The position numbers and the translations under genes are program-made. The notes beneath the pieces were generated by a model. That model was not told the DNA's origin and ran no database searches. It was given only the letters and a program-made list of their open reading frames with translations. Positions 17,738 to 26,156 of a DNA stretch of 64,000 bases are shown in pieces; position 1 is the stretch's first letter; the number at the start of each line of letters is the position of its first letter. The stretch comes from Exiguobacterium mexicanum (GTDB lineage: Bacteria > Bacillota > Bacilli > Exiguobacteriales > Exiguobacteriaceae), in NCBI RefSeq assembly GCF_005960665.1, contig NZ_CP040676.1, forward strand, positions 134,501-198,500, read 5' to 3'.

Positions 17738-19015
17738 TTAGGCCACGACTTCGCGGACGTTCTCGAACGCCTCGTATTCTTTGTTTTCCATAATTGTCTG
17801 TAACGTCATCACGACATCATACACATCGGTGAACGTGTTGTAGAGCGCGACCGGTGCGAGTCGGATGATGTTCGGGGCCCGGAAGTCCGGGATGACGCGA
17901 TGCTGTTTGAGCGCTTTACAAATGCGGGCCGCCTCAGGGTGTTCGAGACTCAAATGGGCACCACGCTGTATCTCGTTGCGCGGGCTGCCGATAACGAAGC
18001 CGTATGGTGCGAGCACTTCGTCAATCAGTGCGGTCATATACGTCGTCAAAGCGAGCGATTTTTCGCGGATGGCGTCCATCCCGATCTCATTGAACATCTC
18101 GAGGGCACCAAGTTGCGGAGCCAGGCTCAAGACGTGCGGCGTCCCGATTTGGAACGCACCGGCGTCATCGGCCGGCGTCATCGTATGATCCATGTCGAAC
18201 TGTTTATCTTTGCGTGAACCGAACCAACCGGCCAGGCCAGGCGTCGTCCCGAAGTGACGCTCGTGAACGAATAGACCGCCGACGCTGCCAGGTCCGCCAT
18301 TCAAATGCTTATAGTTGCACCAGTAGGCGAAGTCGACACCCCAGTCGTGGAATGCGTGCGGGATGGCGCCGACCGAATGACAAGCGTCCAAGCCGATCAA
18401 GATGTCTCGTTCGTGTGCCGCCTTGGCGAGACGGGCCATATCGAGGATTTGTCCGCTGCGATAGAGGACGGTCGGCAAGACGATCAAGGCGATGTCGTCT
18501 GTCATCGCTGCGATGATGTCTTCTTCCTTCAAGTAGCGTCCGTCCGGGCTCGAGACTTGGACCAAATGTTCGCTCGGGTCGAGTCCGCGGAGCTCGAGTT
18601 GACTCTTCAAGGCGTAGATGTCAGATGGGAAGGTGAGCGTGTCGGCTAAAATCTTCGTCCGCTTGCCTTCCGGTTTAAAGAATGAGGCGACGAGTTGGTG
18701 CAAGTTGACCGTCGTCGACCCGGTGACCATCACTTCCTCGGCTCTGGCTCCGACGAGCGGGGCGTTAAGTGCGGCCAATTGTTCTGACAAGTTGAACCAT
18801 GGGTGGCGTCCCGACATCCAGCCATCAATCCCGAGCTCTTTCCAATCGCTCAGTGATTCGAGTAACGTCCGTTCGGCCCGTTTCGATAACAGGCCGAGCG
18901 AGTTACCGTCCATATAAATACCGTCTTGCGGCAAATAAAATTCTCCCCGGTATGGTGCGAGCGAGTCGCTGGCGTCGCGTGTTTCCGCGTACGCCCGTGT
19001 GAAATCTTGAGCCAT
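17738..19015 (-). CDS. kynU: Kynureninase
   Basis: KynU (425 residues) is a PLP enzyme that cleaves kynurenine to anthranilate and alanine. Visible: [12 protein letters not shown] near the N-terminus, [22 protein letters not shown], and the [19 protein letters not shown] lysine region that holds PLP. The ATG at 19015 follows AAGGGGGAAACGAT. The longer frame start is unsupported. It is the first gene of the kyn operon. No NAD biosynthesis or anthranilate-using genes are adjacent. Confidence 0.96.
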   Translation of the reverse strand: MAQDFTRAYAETRDASDSLAPYRGEFYLPQDGIYMDGNSLGLLSKRAERTLLESLSDWKELGIDGWMSGRHPWFNLSEQLAALNAPLVGARAEEVMVTGSTTVNLHQLVASFFKPEGKRTKILADTLTFPSDIYALKSQLELRGLDPSEHLVQVSSPDGRYLKEEDIIAAMTDDIALIVLPTVLYRSGQILDMARLAKAAHERDILIGLDACHSVGAIPHAFHDWGVDFAYWCNYKHLNGGPGSVGGLFVHERHFGTTPGLAGWFGSRKDKQFDMDHTMTPADDAGAFQIGTPHVLSLAPQLGALEMFNEIGMDAIREKSLALTTYMTALIDEVLAPYGFVIGSPRNEIQRGAHLSLEHPEAARICKALKQHRVIPDFRAPNIIRLAPVALYNTFTDVYDVVMTLQTIMENKEYEAFENVREVVA

Positions 19016-19038
19016 ATCGTTTCCCCCTTTGACTTGCG

Positions 19039-19082
19039 TGTCATGCTGACAAAAGCGTAGCAATCGCCTTTGCACGTGTCAA
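19039..19082 (-). promoter_or_regulatory. kyn operon promoter and palindromic operator
   Basis: TTGACA (19082-19077) and TACGCT (19059-19054) are 17 bases apart on the minus strand. A perfect TGTCA-TGC-TGACA palindrome at 19039-19051 sits over the predicted start of transcription, which suits a repressor site. No regulator gene is adjacent. Confidence 0.6.
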
Positions 19083-19101
19083 TATGGAGGGACGCATCCC
19101 C

Positions 19102-19129
19102 AAAAGAAAAGGCCGCCTTTGAGGCGACC
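19102..19129 (-). terminator. Terminator of the BCCT gene
   Basis: On the minus strand a GGTCGCCTC-AAAG-GCGGCC-type hairpin (one imperfect pair) is followed by TTTTCTTTT. Confidence 0.65.
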
Positions 19130-19136
19130 CCAATTC

Positions 19137-20651
19137 CTATTTGATTTTACGGACATTTTCTTTGCGTAATAGACTGAACAGCGTGTACACCATCAGAATC
19201 AAGATGACGGTGAACGGGAGGGCGGAGATGAGTGAAGCGGTCTGCAATCCCTCGAGCCCGCTCGCGATCAATAGAACGGCGGCAATTCCGCCGAGCAAAA
19301 TGCCCCAAACGATTCGGACAGTGAGCGGTGGATTCAAACTACCATTTGTTGTCATACTGCTGATGATGTACGTCGCCGAATCGGCTGACGTGATCAAGAA
19401 AGTAAGAATCAACAGAATCGACAAGACGGATAAAATAAAGCTGAACGGCAGTTCGGCGAACGTGACGAATAAGGCACTCGTCACATCGGCATCGACCGCT
19501 TGCGCAATCGATGTTCCTTCGAATAAGTCGAGGTGAAGGGCCGTTCCGCCGAACACAGCAATCCACAAGAGCGCGATGAACGGTGGCACGATGAGCACCC
19601 CGACGATAAACTCACGAATCGTTCGGCCGCGTGAGACGCGGGCGACGAATGCACCGACGAACGGCGACCAAGCGATGGCCCATGCCCAGTAGAAGATGGT
19701 CCAATCACGCACCCACGTCCCTTGCTGGTACGGCTGCAAACGAAGACTGTAGCGGATAAAGTTCTGTAAGTAATCCCCTAACCCGAGCGTGAACGTCTCT
19801 AAAATAAAGATGGTCGGGCCGGCAAAGAACACGAATACCATCAATACGAGCGCGGTCCCGAGGTTGATATTACTGAGCCATTTGATGCCGCGGTCGAGAC
19901 CGGTCGTCGTCGAAGTCAAAAATAAGACGGTCAAAACAACGATAATCAATACTTGGACGAGCGCTGTGTTCGGCAACCCGAAGACACTGTTCAAACCACC
20001 ATTGATTTGGAGCACACCGAGACCGAGTGACGTGGCGACACCCATGACGGTCGCGATGACGGCTAAAATATCAATCGTTTGATTGAGCGGCTGTTTATAA
20101 GCCCGGTCTTTAATGAGCGGAGACAGACTCGTCGAAATAAGGCCGTCCGCATTTCGGCGGAACTGGAAATACGCGATAATCAAGCCGACGATGGCGAAGA
20201 CGGACCATTGGCTGACGCCCCAATGGAAGAAGGAATATGCCATGGCCAATCGAGCTCCTTCGACGGTCAGCTCGGTCGTATCCGCATACGGAGGGGTGAT
20301 GAAATGGCTCATCGGTTCGGCAACGCCCCAAAAGACGAGTCCGACCCCGAAACCAGCGGAGAACAGCATCCCGATCCAAGTAAAGAACGGGTATTGCGGA
20401 CGGTCCTGGTCCGTCCCGAGCCGAATCTTCCCGTATTTACTGAACGCGAGGAAGACGAGGAAGACGACGAATAAGAAGACGGCGAGTAAGTAAAACCAAC
20501 CAAACGAACGGGTCGTGAAGTTGAAGATGTTCCCGGCAATCGTCGCGAACAACGTCGGACGAATCGCGCCAAACAGGACGAGGAGAGCGATGAGACTCGC
20601 CGAAATGTAGAACACGCGATTCAAGCGTGGCTTTTCAGGTGAAGTGTTCAT
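19137..20651 (-). CDS. BCCT-family betaine/choline/carnitine transporter
   Basis: A 504-residue membrane protein with about 12 segments. The BCCT signatures are clear: GFGVGLVFWGVAEPMSHF near residue 90, and the tryptophan-rich WTIFYWAWAIAWSPFVGAFVARVSRGRTIREF near residue 315. It probably takes up glycine betaine or a related compatible solute with sodium. The ATG at 20651 has AAAGGAG upstream. The substrate cannot be fixed from sequence. Confidence 0.93.
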   Translation of the reverse strand: MNTSPEKPRLNRVFYISASLIALLVLFGAIRPTLFATIAGNIFNFTTRSFGWFYLLAVFLFVVFLVFLAFSKYGKIRLGTDQDRPQYPFFTWIGMLFSAGFGVGLVFWGVAEPMSHFITPPYADTTELTVEGARLAMAYSFFHWGVSQWSVFAIVGLIIAYFQFRRNADGLISTSLSPLIKDRAYKQPLNQTIDILAVIATVMGVATSLGLGVLQINGGLNSVFGLPNTALVQVLIIVVLTVLFLTSTTTGLDRGIKWLSNINLGTALVLMVFVFFAGPTIFILETFTLGLGDYLQNFIRYSLRLQPYQQGTWVRDWTIFYWAWAIAWSPFVGAFVARVSRGRTIREFIVGVLIVPPFIALLWIAVFGGTALHLDLFEGTSIAQAVDADVTSALFVTFAELPFSFILSVLSILLILTFLITSADSATYIISSMTTNGSLNPPLTVRIVWGILLGGIAAVLLIASGLEGLQTASLISALPFTVILILMVYTLFSLLRKENVRKIK

Positions 20652-20676
20652 GAGGACTCCTTTCCAAACGCACAAA

Positions 20677-20696
20677 TTATTATTTAGGACTAATAA
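20677..20696. promoter_or_regulatory. AT-rich inverted repeat upstream of the BCCT gene
   Basis: TTATTA-N8-TAATAA lies 26 bases before the BCCT start codon in the divergent intergenic region. It is a possible operator. Evidence is symmetry and position only. Confidence 0.3.
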
Positions 20697-20815
20697 ATAT
20701 TTCCCTATTTGCGTGAAAGGAAAACGCCTATATGCCAGAATGGTGTCTTCTTTGCGTTGAGATGGATGAATTCGGGGAATGGAATGATGAGACGTGTTTG
20801 AAAGGAGATTGGAAT

Positions 20816-21670
20816 ATGAAATTGATTGCCATCGATTTAGACGGGACGTTATTGTCTCGAACTGGTGTCATCACAGAAACGAACCAAGACGCAATCCGGC
20901 GTCGCCAAGCCGAGGGAGATTTGGTCGCCATCTCTTCGGGCCGATCGATTCACGATATCGAAGAGTTGCTGCGACGGAGCAGATTGACTTGTCCAATCTT
21001 GTCCGGGAACGGGGCGATCGCTTTCTATGAGAACGAACGCATTTATTACCACGCGCTCCCGAAAGACGTCGTACAGGAGTTGTGGGATGTGGCCCATGAG
21101 CACGGAGCGTATGTCGAATTTTATACGAATGCCGGGGTGAAAGTACTCCGTTCGGGTACCGATTTACTGAAGGGCGAGTTGGATGAGGTGTTGCCGCACG
21201 ACCAATCGTTCTCACGGGAATGGGGCGAGCGGGAGATTGAAATTCAAAACGAACAGTTCGGGCTGACATATGTTGATGCGATCGAGGACATCGACTTTGA
21301 GGCCGACGAAGTGTACAAAGTCTTTGTCTATTCGTTCGATCGGCGCAAACTGCACGAGCTCCGGAAACTGTATGAGCCTCGGACCGACATTTTGATCACG
21401 ACGGCAGGCTGGACAAAAATCGAGATCGGTCATCCGAATGCGAGCAAAGGGATGGCCTTGACGCAGTTGGCAGAGCATCACGGCATTCCACAAGCGGATA
21501 TTGTGGCCATCGGGGACAATTTGAACGACATCTCGATGTTCGAAGTGGCGGAAACGAGGATTGCGATGGGGAACGCCGTCGATCCGTTGAAAGACATCAG
21601 CACCCATATCACGAAGGATGTTGAGGATGATGGCGTCGCCTATGCGCTCGACCATTATATCGACGACTAA
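20816..21670 (+). CDS. HAD-superfamily (Cof-type, IIB) sugar phosphatase
   Basis: A 284-residue phosphatase with the four HAD motifs: MKLIAIDLDGTLLS (nucleophile Asp), VAISSGRSI (motif II), a lysine near SKGMALTQLAEHHG (motif III) and VAIGDNLNDISMFE (motif IV). The C2B cap insertion fits the YidA/Cof subgroup, which acts on sugar phosphates and flavin or pyridoxal phosphates. AAAGGAG lies nine bases before ATG 20816. The structured non-coding stretch follows directly. Confidence 0.92.
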   Translation: MKLIAIDLDGTLLSRTGVITETNQDAIRRRQAEGDLVAISSGRSIHDIEELLRRSRLTCPILSGNGAIAFYENERIYYHALPKDVVQELWDVAHEHGAYVEFYTNAGVKVLRSGTDLLKGELDEVLPHDQSFSREWGEREIEIQNEQFGLTYVDAIEDIDFEADEVYKVFVYSFDRRKLHELRKLYEPRTDILITTAGWTKIEIGHPNASKGMALTQLAEHHGIPQADIVAIGDNLNDISMFEVAETRIAMGNAVDPLKDISTHITKDVEDDGVAYALDHYIDD

Positions 21671-21724
21671 ATTTTGGAGAAATGGTGAACAGGGATTCGA
21701 TGTCACGTAAAACGGTTAATGTAT

Positions 21725-22230
21725 TAGTGTAGTCCTCATTCAACGTGTTGAGCTGAAAGGGGGCAACGGATGAAACGAAGATTCAATCGTTGTTTGACTG
21801 AGGCCGGCTCGGTGAAACGAGAGACAAGTTGGTTGAAAGACCGGCGGACTAGGTGATCTCCTGATTCAAACTGTCGTCCACCTGACCTCGAGCGAGAGGT
21901 GAGGGGCAGACAAAAAGGATATGTGGGAGGCAAAACGTCTAGGAAGCTCGGTGTTTCAAAACAGGTGGGCATGATGAGGTTCATGATGGATTTCAACCTT
22001 ATTACGTCGAAACGCAGTCATGGCCGTTTTGGAGGCAATGTCTCTGTGTAGGGCCAGATTGATGTTCAGACGAACGAACGCTCCGAAATCGCGTTCTGAA
22101 CCGCGTCCATTTTCTAGCACGTATCGATTGATTGCATGGGACGGTCGGCCGGGAACTTTCTCGGTCGGGTGAAAGTCCGCTCTACTAGAAACGCTCACCG
22201 TTAAGCGCCACAGACGTGGCGCTTTTTCTT
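21725..22230 (+). ncRNA. Candidate large structured non-coding RNA
   Basis: This roughly 500-base stretch has no convincing ORF but many hairpins on the plus strand, and it ends in an intrinsic terminator. Clear helices: 21808-21821 (CTCG/CGAG) nested in 21803-21845 (GCCGG/CCGGC); 21881-21904 (8 of 9 pairs); 22021-22056 (TGGCC/GGCCA); 22064-22101 (GTTCA/TGAAC then GAACGC/GCGTTC); 22105-22142 (GTCCAT/ATGGGAC); 22146-22167 (nine pairs, ACTT loop); 22168-22199 (GGTGA/TCACC). Several loops are GAAA-rich. It does not show the conserved blocks of RNase P RNA, tmRNA, SRP RNA or 6S RNA that I know. The 5' end is not fixed: no good promoter was seen, so it could also be a very long 3' UTR of the HAD gene. 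Confidence 0.55.
22204..22227 (+). terminator. Terminator of the structured RNA
   Basis: GCGCCAC-AGAC-GTGGCGC followed by TTTTT. The T-run is on the plus strand only, which fixes the direction. Confidence 0.9.
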
Positions 22231-22561
22231 ATGGGGCGAACGTGGCGACCCGGTCCGGTTGTTTGCCATCTGCTCGTTCAAACTTCACACGATGGCCGTC
22301 TGCGGCCTGTTCGACCTGAAACGTGTAAGCGGCGTCGGGTTCGTCTTCGAACGTCAAATCATAGACGTAACCGCTTAAGGAAAGGGTACCGTCAATCGAA
22401 TAGGTTTCCGCCGAAATGTTATAATGAGTCGCAAGGTACTGCTCTAAGGCACGTTCGCGTTCCTCAATTTCGGTCGAGTAGCGGACGTAGAGGAAAGTGG
22501 CGAGCGTGATTGTGACGACGAGGGTGAATCGGAGAATCGTCTCCCAGTTTCGTTTTGGCAT
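22229..22561 (-). CDS. Small membrane-anchored protein (DUF3139-like)
   Basis: A 110-residue protein with one N-terminal membrane segment (about residues 9-27), a short helix (TEIEERERALEQYLATHY) and a beta-rich C-terminus (GYVYDLTFEDEPDAAYTFQV). The EDEPD pattern resembles the DUF3139 family. The function is unknown. AAAGGAG precedes the ATG. Its 3' end abuts the terminator of the structured RNA. Confidence 0.65.
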   Translation of the reverse strand: MPKRNWETILRFTLVVTITLATFLYVRYSTEIEERERALEQYLATHYNISAETYSIDGTLSLSGYVYDLTFEDEPDAAYTFQVEQAADGHRVKFERADGKQPDRVATFAP

Positions 22562-22659
22562 GAACGCGTCTCCTTTCCATATCTGGAAATAAGAATTTCA
22601 AAATATTTTACGAAAAATTCTGACAAATTACAAGAAAAAAATTATAGAGGAGTGACGAC

Positions 22660-22821
22660 ATGCCGAAAATATATTGGCTCGGGACGTTCGTGAGCGGATT
22701 GATCCTCATGATGATGGGGGAAACGGGCGCTGTCCCACGTATCGTGCCCTATTTTTTGATGGCGCTTGGCGTGACGGGCTTTCTTGTCCAAGCTTGGTTC
22801 GAACAAAAACGACGCCGCTAA
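22660..22821 (+). CDS. Small two-segment membrane protein
   Basis: A 53-residue ORF, MPKIYWLGTFVSGLILMMMG through QAWFEQKRRR, with two hydrophobic segments and a basic tail. TAGAGGAGTGACGAC gives a good ribosome binding site at the ATG. It ends inside a hairpin shared with the convergent ABC-F gene. No family was recognised. Confidence 0.7.
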   Translation: MPKIYWLGTFVSGLILMMMGETGAVPRIVPYFLMALGVTGFLVQAWFEQKRRR

Positions 22822-22833
22822 GGGCGTCGTTTT
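22808..22833. terminator. Bidirectional terminator
   Basis: ACGACGCC-GCTAA-GGGCGTCGT followed by TTTTT lies between the small membrane gene and the ABC-F gene. Confidence 0.85.
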
Positions 22834-22836
22834 TGA

Positions 22837-24675
22837 TTAAATCGATTCGAGCAACTGATTCAACAATGTGTCGATGTCTGCTTGGAGCGCATCGGCTTGT
22901 TGCTGCAACGTCATTAATTCTTTTAAATCGTTCGTCTCACTCATCTGGTGCAGGAGTGCTTGATGTGATGCTTCGAGCTCGGTCAGGCGAGCTTCATCAA
23001 CTGAGGTGTCGCGAGTCGTTTCTTGCTTCGGTTTCACGAGTTTCGGTTTAGGAACGACGACCTCTGCGTTCATTTCATGTTGCCGTTTTTCGAGCGCATA
23101 CGACACGTTTCCCGGGAAATGTGTCGCTGTCCCATCAAGCCAATACGTAATCGGGAACAGCTTGTTCAAGAAGTAGCGATCGTGTGAGACGGCGACGAGC
23201 GTGCCGGTAAAGCGGTCGAGTGCGTCTTCGAGTGCCTCACGCGCTTCGATGTCGAGATGGTTCGTCGGTTCGTCTAACACGAGCACGTTGATGTCCTCGT
23301 GCATGAGGATGGCGAGCATGAGCCGCATCTTCTCACCGCCGCTCAAATCTTTGACCGGTTTGAAGACGCTCGCGCCATAGAAGAGGAACTGGGCCAGCAA
23401 TTGACGGGCCTTCCCTTCATCGACAGCGATGCGGTCACGGAACGCCTCGATGAGCCGATGGGAGTCATCAAAGTCGATGTGTTGGGACAAGTAGCCGATT
23501 TGGGCCCGTTCCGCTCGTCGCACCTCGCCTGTCGCCGGTTCGAGGTGACCCAGCAACACTTTCAACAGGGTCGACTTGCCGCTCCCATTTGGGCCGACGA
23601 TGGCGATGCGTTCGCCATGACCGGCGTAGAACGAGACGTGTTCGAAGACGGTCCGGTCGTAAGTGACCGTCACGTCGGTCGCCTCGAACACATCGCGTCC
23701 GGTCCGCCCCTGAGCTGTGAACTGAATGTCCGGTTGAACGGCCTCGAGTCGTGGTTTTTTGATCGTCTCGATGCGGGCGAGCGCTTTCTCCATCGATTTG
23801 GCGCGCCGATAAAACTTCTCGTTCGGTGGAATGCCTTCGTTCGCCCACTGTCTTAGCTGTCGAATCGTTTCCTTCATCTTCTTGATTTTCTTTTGTTGCT
23901 CCGTATAGGCATGGAATTGATCGAGCAACTTCTTTTCTTTTTGGGCGACGAACGCGCTGTAGTTGCCATCAAAACTAGCCAACTCCCCGTCCTCACATTC
24001 GACGATGCGTGTGGCGACGGCGTCGAGAAACACGCGGTCGTGTGAGACGAGGAGAAGCGTGGACGGACTGTCACGCAGGAATGACTCGAGCCAAGTCATC
24101 GCTTCTAAATCGAGATGGTTCGTCGGTTCGTCGAGGATGAGCAGTTCCGGCTCTTGGAGCAACGCCAAGGCGAGCCCGACTTTGGTCCGTTCTCCGCCGC
24201 TGAGTGTGTCGAATGGGCGGTCGACGAAACTTGTGAGCCGTAATCCATCGATCATCGCATTCACTTTCGAATCGATGGCATAGCCGCCGCCGTTCTCATA
24301 GCGCATCTGCAGGGCGCCGTACGTCTCGAGGAGTGAGTCGATGTCGTCACTTGAGATCATCTGTTCCTCGAGTCGTCGCATCTCGTCACCGAGTCTCGTC
24401 AACTCGGCGAACGCGGTATAGAGTACGTCTCGCCCTGATTTACCGGGATGGGCAGGAATCTGGGCCAAATAGCCAATCGTCAGCCGTTGTTTTCGATAGA
24501 TCGTCCCTTCGTCGGGCGAATCGGCGCCGACGATGAGGTGTAGGAGTGTCGTCTTGCCGCTCCCGTTCCGTCCGACGAGCCCGATTCGCTCGCCTGCGTT
24601 TACCTGAAGATTGGCATCGATTAAGACGGCGTGGCCGCCGAATTGTTTTTGAATATGTTGTAATTCGATTAACAT
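22837..24675 (-). CDS. ABC-F family ribosome-associated ATPase
   Basis: A 612-residue protein with two ATPase domains and no membrane segments. Walker A is GRNGSGKTT near residue 37 and GPNGSGKST near residue 360. The ABC signatures are LSGGERTKVGLALAL and LSGGEKMRLMLAILM, each followed by an LDEPTNHLD Walker B. The linker between the domains (about residues 235-320) is helical and basic (QKKIKKMKETIRQLRQWA, RRAKSMEKALARIE), as in ribosome-protecting ABC-F proteins. The C-terminus is a coiled coil. An attenuator-like leader with an upstream ORF suggests induction by translation inhibitors. An antibiotic-resistance role is inferred, not shown. Confidence 0.9.
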   Translation of the reverse strand: MLIELQHIQKQFGGHAVLIDANLQVNAGERIGLVGRNGSGKTTLLHLIVGADSPDEGTIYRKQRLTIGYLAQIPAHPGKSGRDVLYTAFAELTRLGDEMRRLEEQMISSDDIDSLLETYGALQMRYENGGGYAIDSKVNAMIDGLRLTSFVDRPFDTLSGGERTKVGLALALLQEPELLILDEPTNHLDLEAMTWLESFLRDSPSTLLLVSHDRVFLDAVATRIVECEDGELASFDGNYSAFVAQKEKKLLDQFHAYTEQQKKIKKMKETIRQLRQWANEGIPPNEKFYRRAKSMEKALARIETIKKPRLEAVQPDIQFTAQGRTGRDVFEATDVTVTYDRTVFEHVSFYAGHGERIAIVGPNGSGKSTLLKVLLGHLEPATGEVRRAERAQIGYLSQHIDFDDSHRLIEAFRDRIAVDEGKARQLLAQFLFYGASVFKPVKDLSGGEKMRLMLAILMHEDINVLVLDEPTNHLDIEAREALEDALDRFTGTLVAVSHDRYFLNKLFPITYWLDGTATHFPGNVSYALEKRQHEMNAEVVVPKPKLVKPKQETTRDTSVDEARLTELEASHQALLHQMSETNDLKELMTLQQQADALQADIDTLLNQLLESI

Positions 24676-24704
24676 AGATGGTTCCTCCTAAAGTAGAGGC
24701 CTAT

Positions 24705-24734
24705 CAAAAAAACCGAGCGCAAAGAAGCGCTCGG
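24705..24734 (-). terminator. Leader terminator before the ABC-F gene
   Basis: On the minus strand, CCGAGCGC-TTCTTT-GCGCTCGG is followed by seven T, a short distance before the ABC-F ribosome binding site. It must be read through for expression. Confidence 0.88.
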
Positions 24735-24773
24735 CAAGAAAGAGAGGCGCTTTGTCGTATTTCAGCAATGTCT

Positions 24774-24794
24774 AAAAAAGGACAGACGGGTCCT
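24774..24794 (-). terminator. Weak terminator-like hairpin after the leader ORF
   Basis: On the minus strand, AGGAC-CCGTCT-GTCCT followed by TTTTT starts five bases after the leader ORF stop. The stem is short, so it may act as a pause site instead. Confidence 0.5.
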
Positions 24795-24798
24795 GTGG

Positions 24799-24876
24799 TT
24801 ACGCGACATCGTGAAAAATCGCACGCAAAATGTACAAATGTTCTGTTGACCAGTGCGTACGTCCGACAAAGTTCAC
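24799..24876 (-). CDS. Leader peptide (25 codons) upstream of ABC-F
   Basis: A GTG-started ORF with an excellent site (AAGGAGGGAGAAAG before the GTG) encodes a 25-residue peptide beginning MNFVGRTHWS and ending IFHDVA. Its first codons contain CTTTGTCG, which is perfectly complementary to CGACAAAG just before the downstream terminator (about 24747-24754). Ribosome position on this ORF could therefore switch leader folding. The stop at 24799 lies next to a hairpin. Confidence 0.65.
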   Translation of the reverse strand: MNFVGRTHWSTEHLYILRAIFHDVA

Positions 24877-24908
24877 CTTTCTCCCTCCTTTCAATCATCA
24901 TTAGAGTT

Positions 24909-24937
24909 ATTGTAAGCGATTTCGGTCAGTTCGACAA
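24909..24937 (-). promoter_or_regulatory. Promoter of the ABC-F leader
   Basis: TTGTCG (24937-24932) and TACAAT (24914-24909) are separated by exactly 17 bases on the minus strand, about 33 bases before the leader ORF. Confidence 0.65.
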
Positions 24938-25001
24938 CTAGAGAGACAGGAATTTCAGGAAACGGTGTCGTATTGTTTAGGCATCAGAAAGGAGAGACGC
25001 T

Positions 25002-25919
25002 ATGCGCAAGGAATGGCTCGGTGCTATCAGTTTAACGCTCGCCGCCAGCATTTGGGGCGGGATGTACGTCGTCAGTAAGTATGCGCTCGGCTATATCGAA
25101 CCGTTCACGCTCGTCTGGATGCGCTACGCCGTCGCTTTTGTCGTTCTGTTTATAATGTGGTGGGCGTTCGGACGCGAGCAGATTGCCAGGGGCGCCTGGA
25201 AGTGGATCGCGCTCGTCGGAGTCGTCGGCTATGTCGCCTCGATTTCATTTCAATTCATCGGCACGAAACTCTCAGATGCCCATACCGGATCGCTTGTGAC
25301 GGCGGCGACGCCGGCGTTCATGGTAATCTTCGCCCGATTGATCTTGAAAGAGCGGCTCACACCTGTCAAAATCGGGTCACTTCTGTTGGCGACGCTCGGG
25401 GTCATCATCGTCGTCGGCTGGCACGTCGAAGGTACGTATTTCATCGGTAGCCTCGTCTTGGTCGGTGCCGCCATCACGTGGGCGCTCATGTCCATCTATG
25501 TGAAAATCGCTTCCGAGACGATGTCGTCGTTAACGATCACGACGTTCGCTATCGGCATCGCCTTCGTATTGATGACGCCGCTCATGGGAATGGAAGTGGC
25601 CTCATCCGGTTTACCGGATATGACCACGGTATTGTGGCTCAGCGTGTTATACGTTGGCATCATTTCGACGGCCGGGGCGTTCTTCTTTTGGAACAAAGGA
25701 ATCGAACTCATGGATGCGAGCGTCGGGTCGCTGTTTTTCTTCTTCCAACCGCTCGTCGGGGGTTACCTCGGCTGGCTCGTCCTCGACGAACGGCTCGACC
25801 GCAACTTCTTCATCGGTGCCGCCTGCATCATCACGGCCGTCACTTGGTCGACACTCGCCGAACGACGGCAAAAACGGATAAGTGACGCAAGACTCACCTC
25901 AGAACGGCATATCCTATAA
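25002..25919 (+). CDS. DMT-superfamily exporter (EamA domains)
   Basis: A 305-residue protein with ten predicted membrane segments in two EamA repeats. The first starts LTLAASIWGGMYVVSKYALGYIEPFTLVWMRY. The second contains GAAITWALMSIYVKIAS and ends with FFFQPLVGGYLGWLVLDERL, the usual signature of the second repeat. The substrate (amino acid, metabolite or drug) is not clear. AAAGGAGAG precedes the ATG. It is divergent from the ABC-F leader. Confidence 0.9.
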   Translation: MRKEWLGAISLTLAASIWGGMYVVSKYALGYIEPFTLVWMRYAVAFVVLFIMWWAFGREQIARGAWKWIALVGVVGYVASISFQFIGTKLSDAHTGSLVTAATPAFMVIFARLILKERLTPVKIGSLLLATLGVIIVVGWHVEGTYFIGSLVLVGAAITWALMSIYVKIASETMSSLTITTFAIGIAFVLMTPLMGMEVASSGLPDMTTVLWLSVLYVGIISTAGAFFFWNKGIELMDASVGSLFFFFQPLVGGYLGWLVLDERLDRNFFIGAACIITAVTWSTLAERRQKRISDARLTSERHIL

Positions 25920-25921
25920 GT

Positions 25922-25960
25922 GAAGACGGTCGACCCAATAAGGGCCGACCGTCTTTTCAA
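25922..25960. terminator. Terminator between convergent genes
   Basis: GAAGACGGTCG arm and CGACCGTCTTTTC arm around an AT-rich loop, with a short T-run. It is shared by the DMT exporter gene and the small minus-strand gene. Confidence 0.75.
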
Positions 25961-26142
25961 AATCCGTGATGATCGAGTTTGTCTTCGTCGCGCTTCATTT
26001 CGAGCTCGAGCCGCTGGATGGCGAGCTTTTCTTGTTCGACTTTGAGTCGAAGTTCCTCGACACGAACCTTTTGCCTCTTGTTGAAGCTGTCCGCGGCGAT
26101 GGACACGACGACGATAATCATAATGTAGAAAAAGAAATCCAT
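25957..26142 (-). CDS. Small membrane protein with coiled coil
   Basis: A 61-residue protein with one membrane segment (residues 3-18) and a long charged helix (VRVEELRLKVEQEKLAIQRLELEMKRDEDKLD) likely to form a coiled coil on the cytoplasmic side. GAGGAGG lies upstream. It is 14 bases after the oxidoreductase gene on the same strand and is probably co-transcribed with it. The function is unknown. Confidence 0.7.
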   Translation of the reverse strand: MDFFFYIMIIVVVSIAADSFNKRQKVRVEELRLKVEQEKLAIQRLELEMKRDEDKLDHHGF

Positions 26143-26156
26143 TTGTTTTCCTCCTC

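Noticed and set aside
21736-22198. Two minus-strand ORFs of 80-86 codons
   Set aside because: No ribosome sites or family motifs; they are antisense to the hairpin-rich stretch, whose terminator fixes the plus direction.
21725-22230. RNase P RNA, tmRNA, SRP RNA or 6S RNA as identity of the structured stretch
   Set aside because: The conserved blocks I know for these RNAs (for example GAGGAAAGTCC in RNase P RNA) are absent on either strand.
24704-24901. A 65-codon minus-strand ORF in the ABC-F leader
   Set aside because: It crosses the leader terminator in a different frame. The 25-codon GTG ORF has a far better ribosome site and the expected position.
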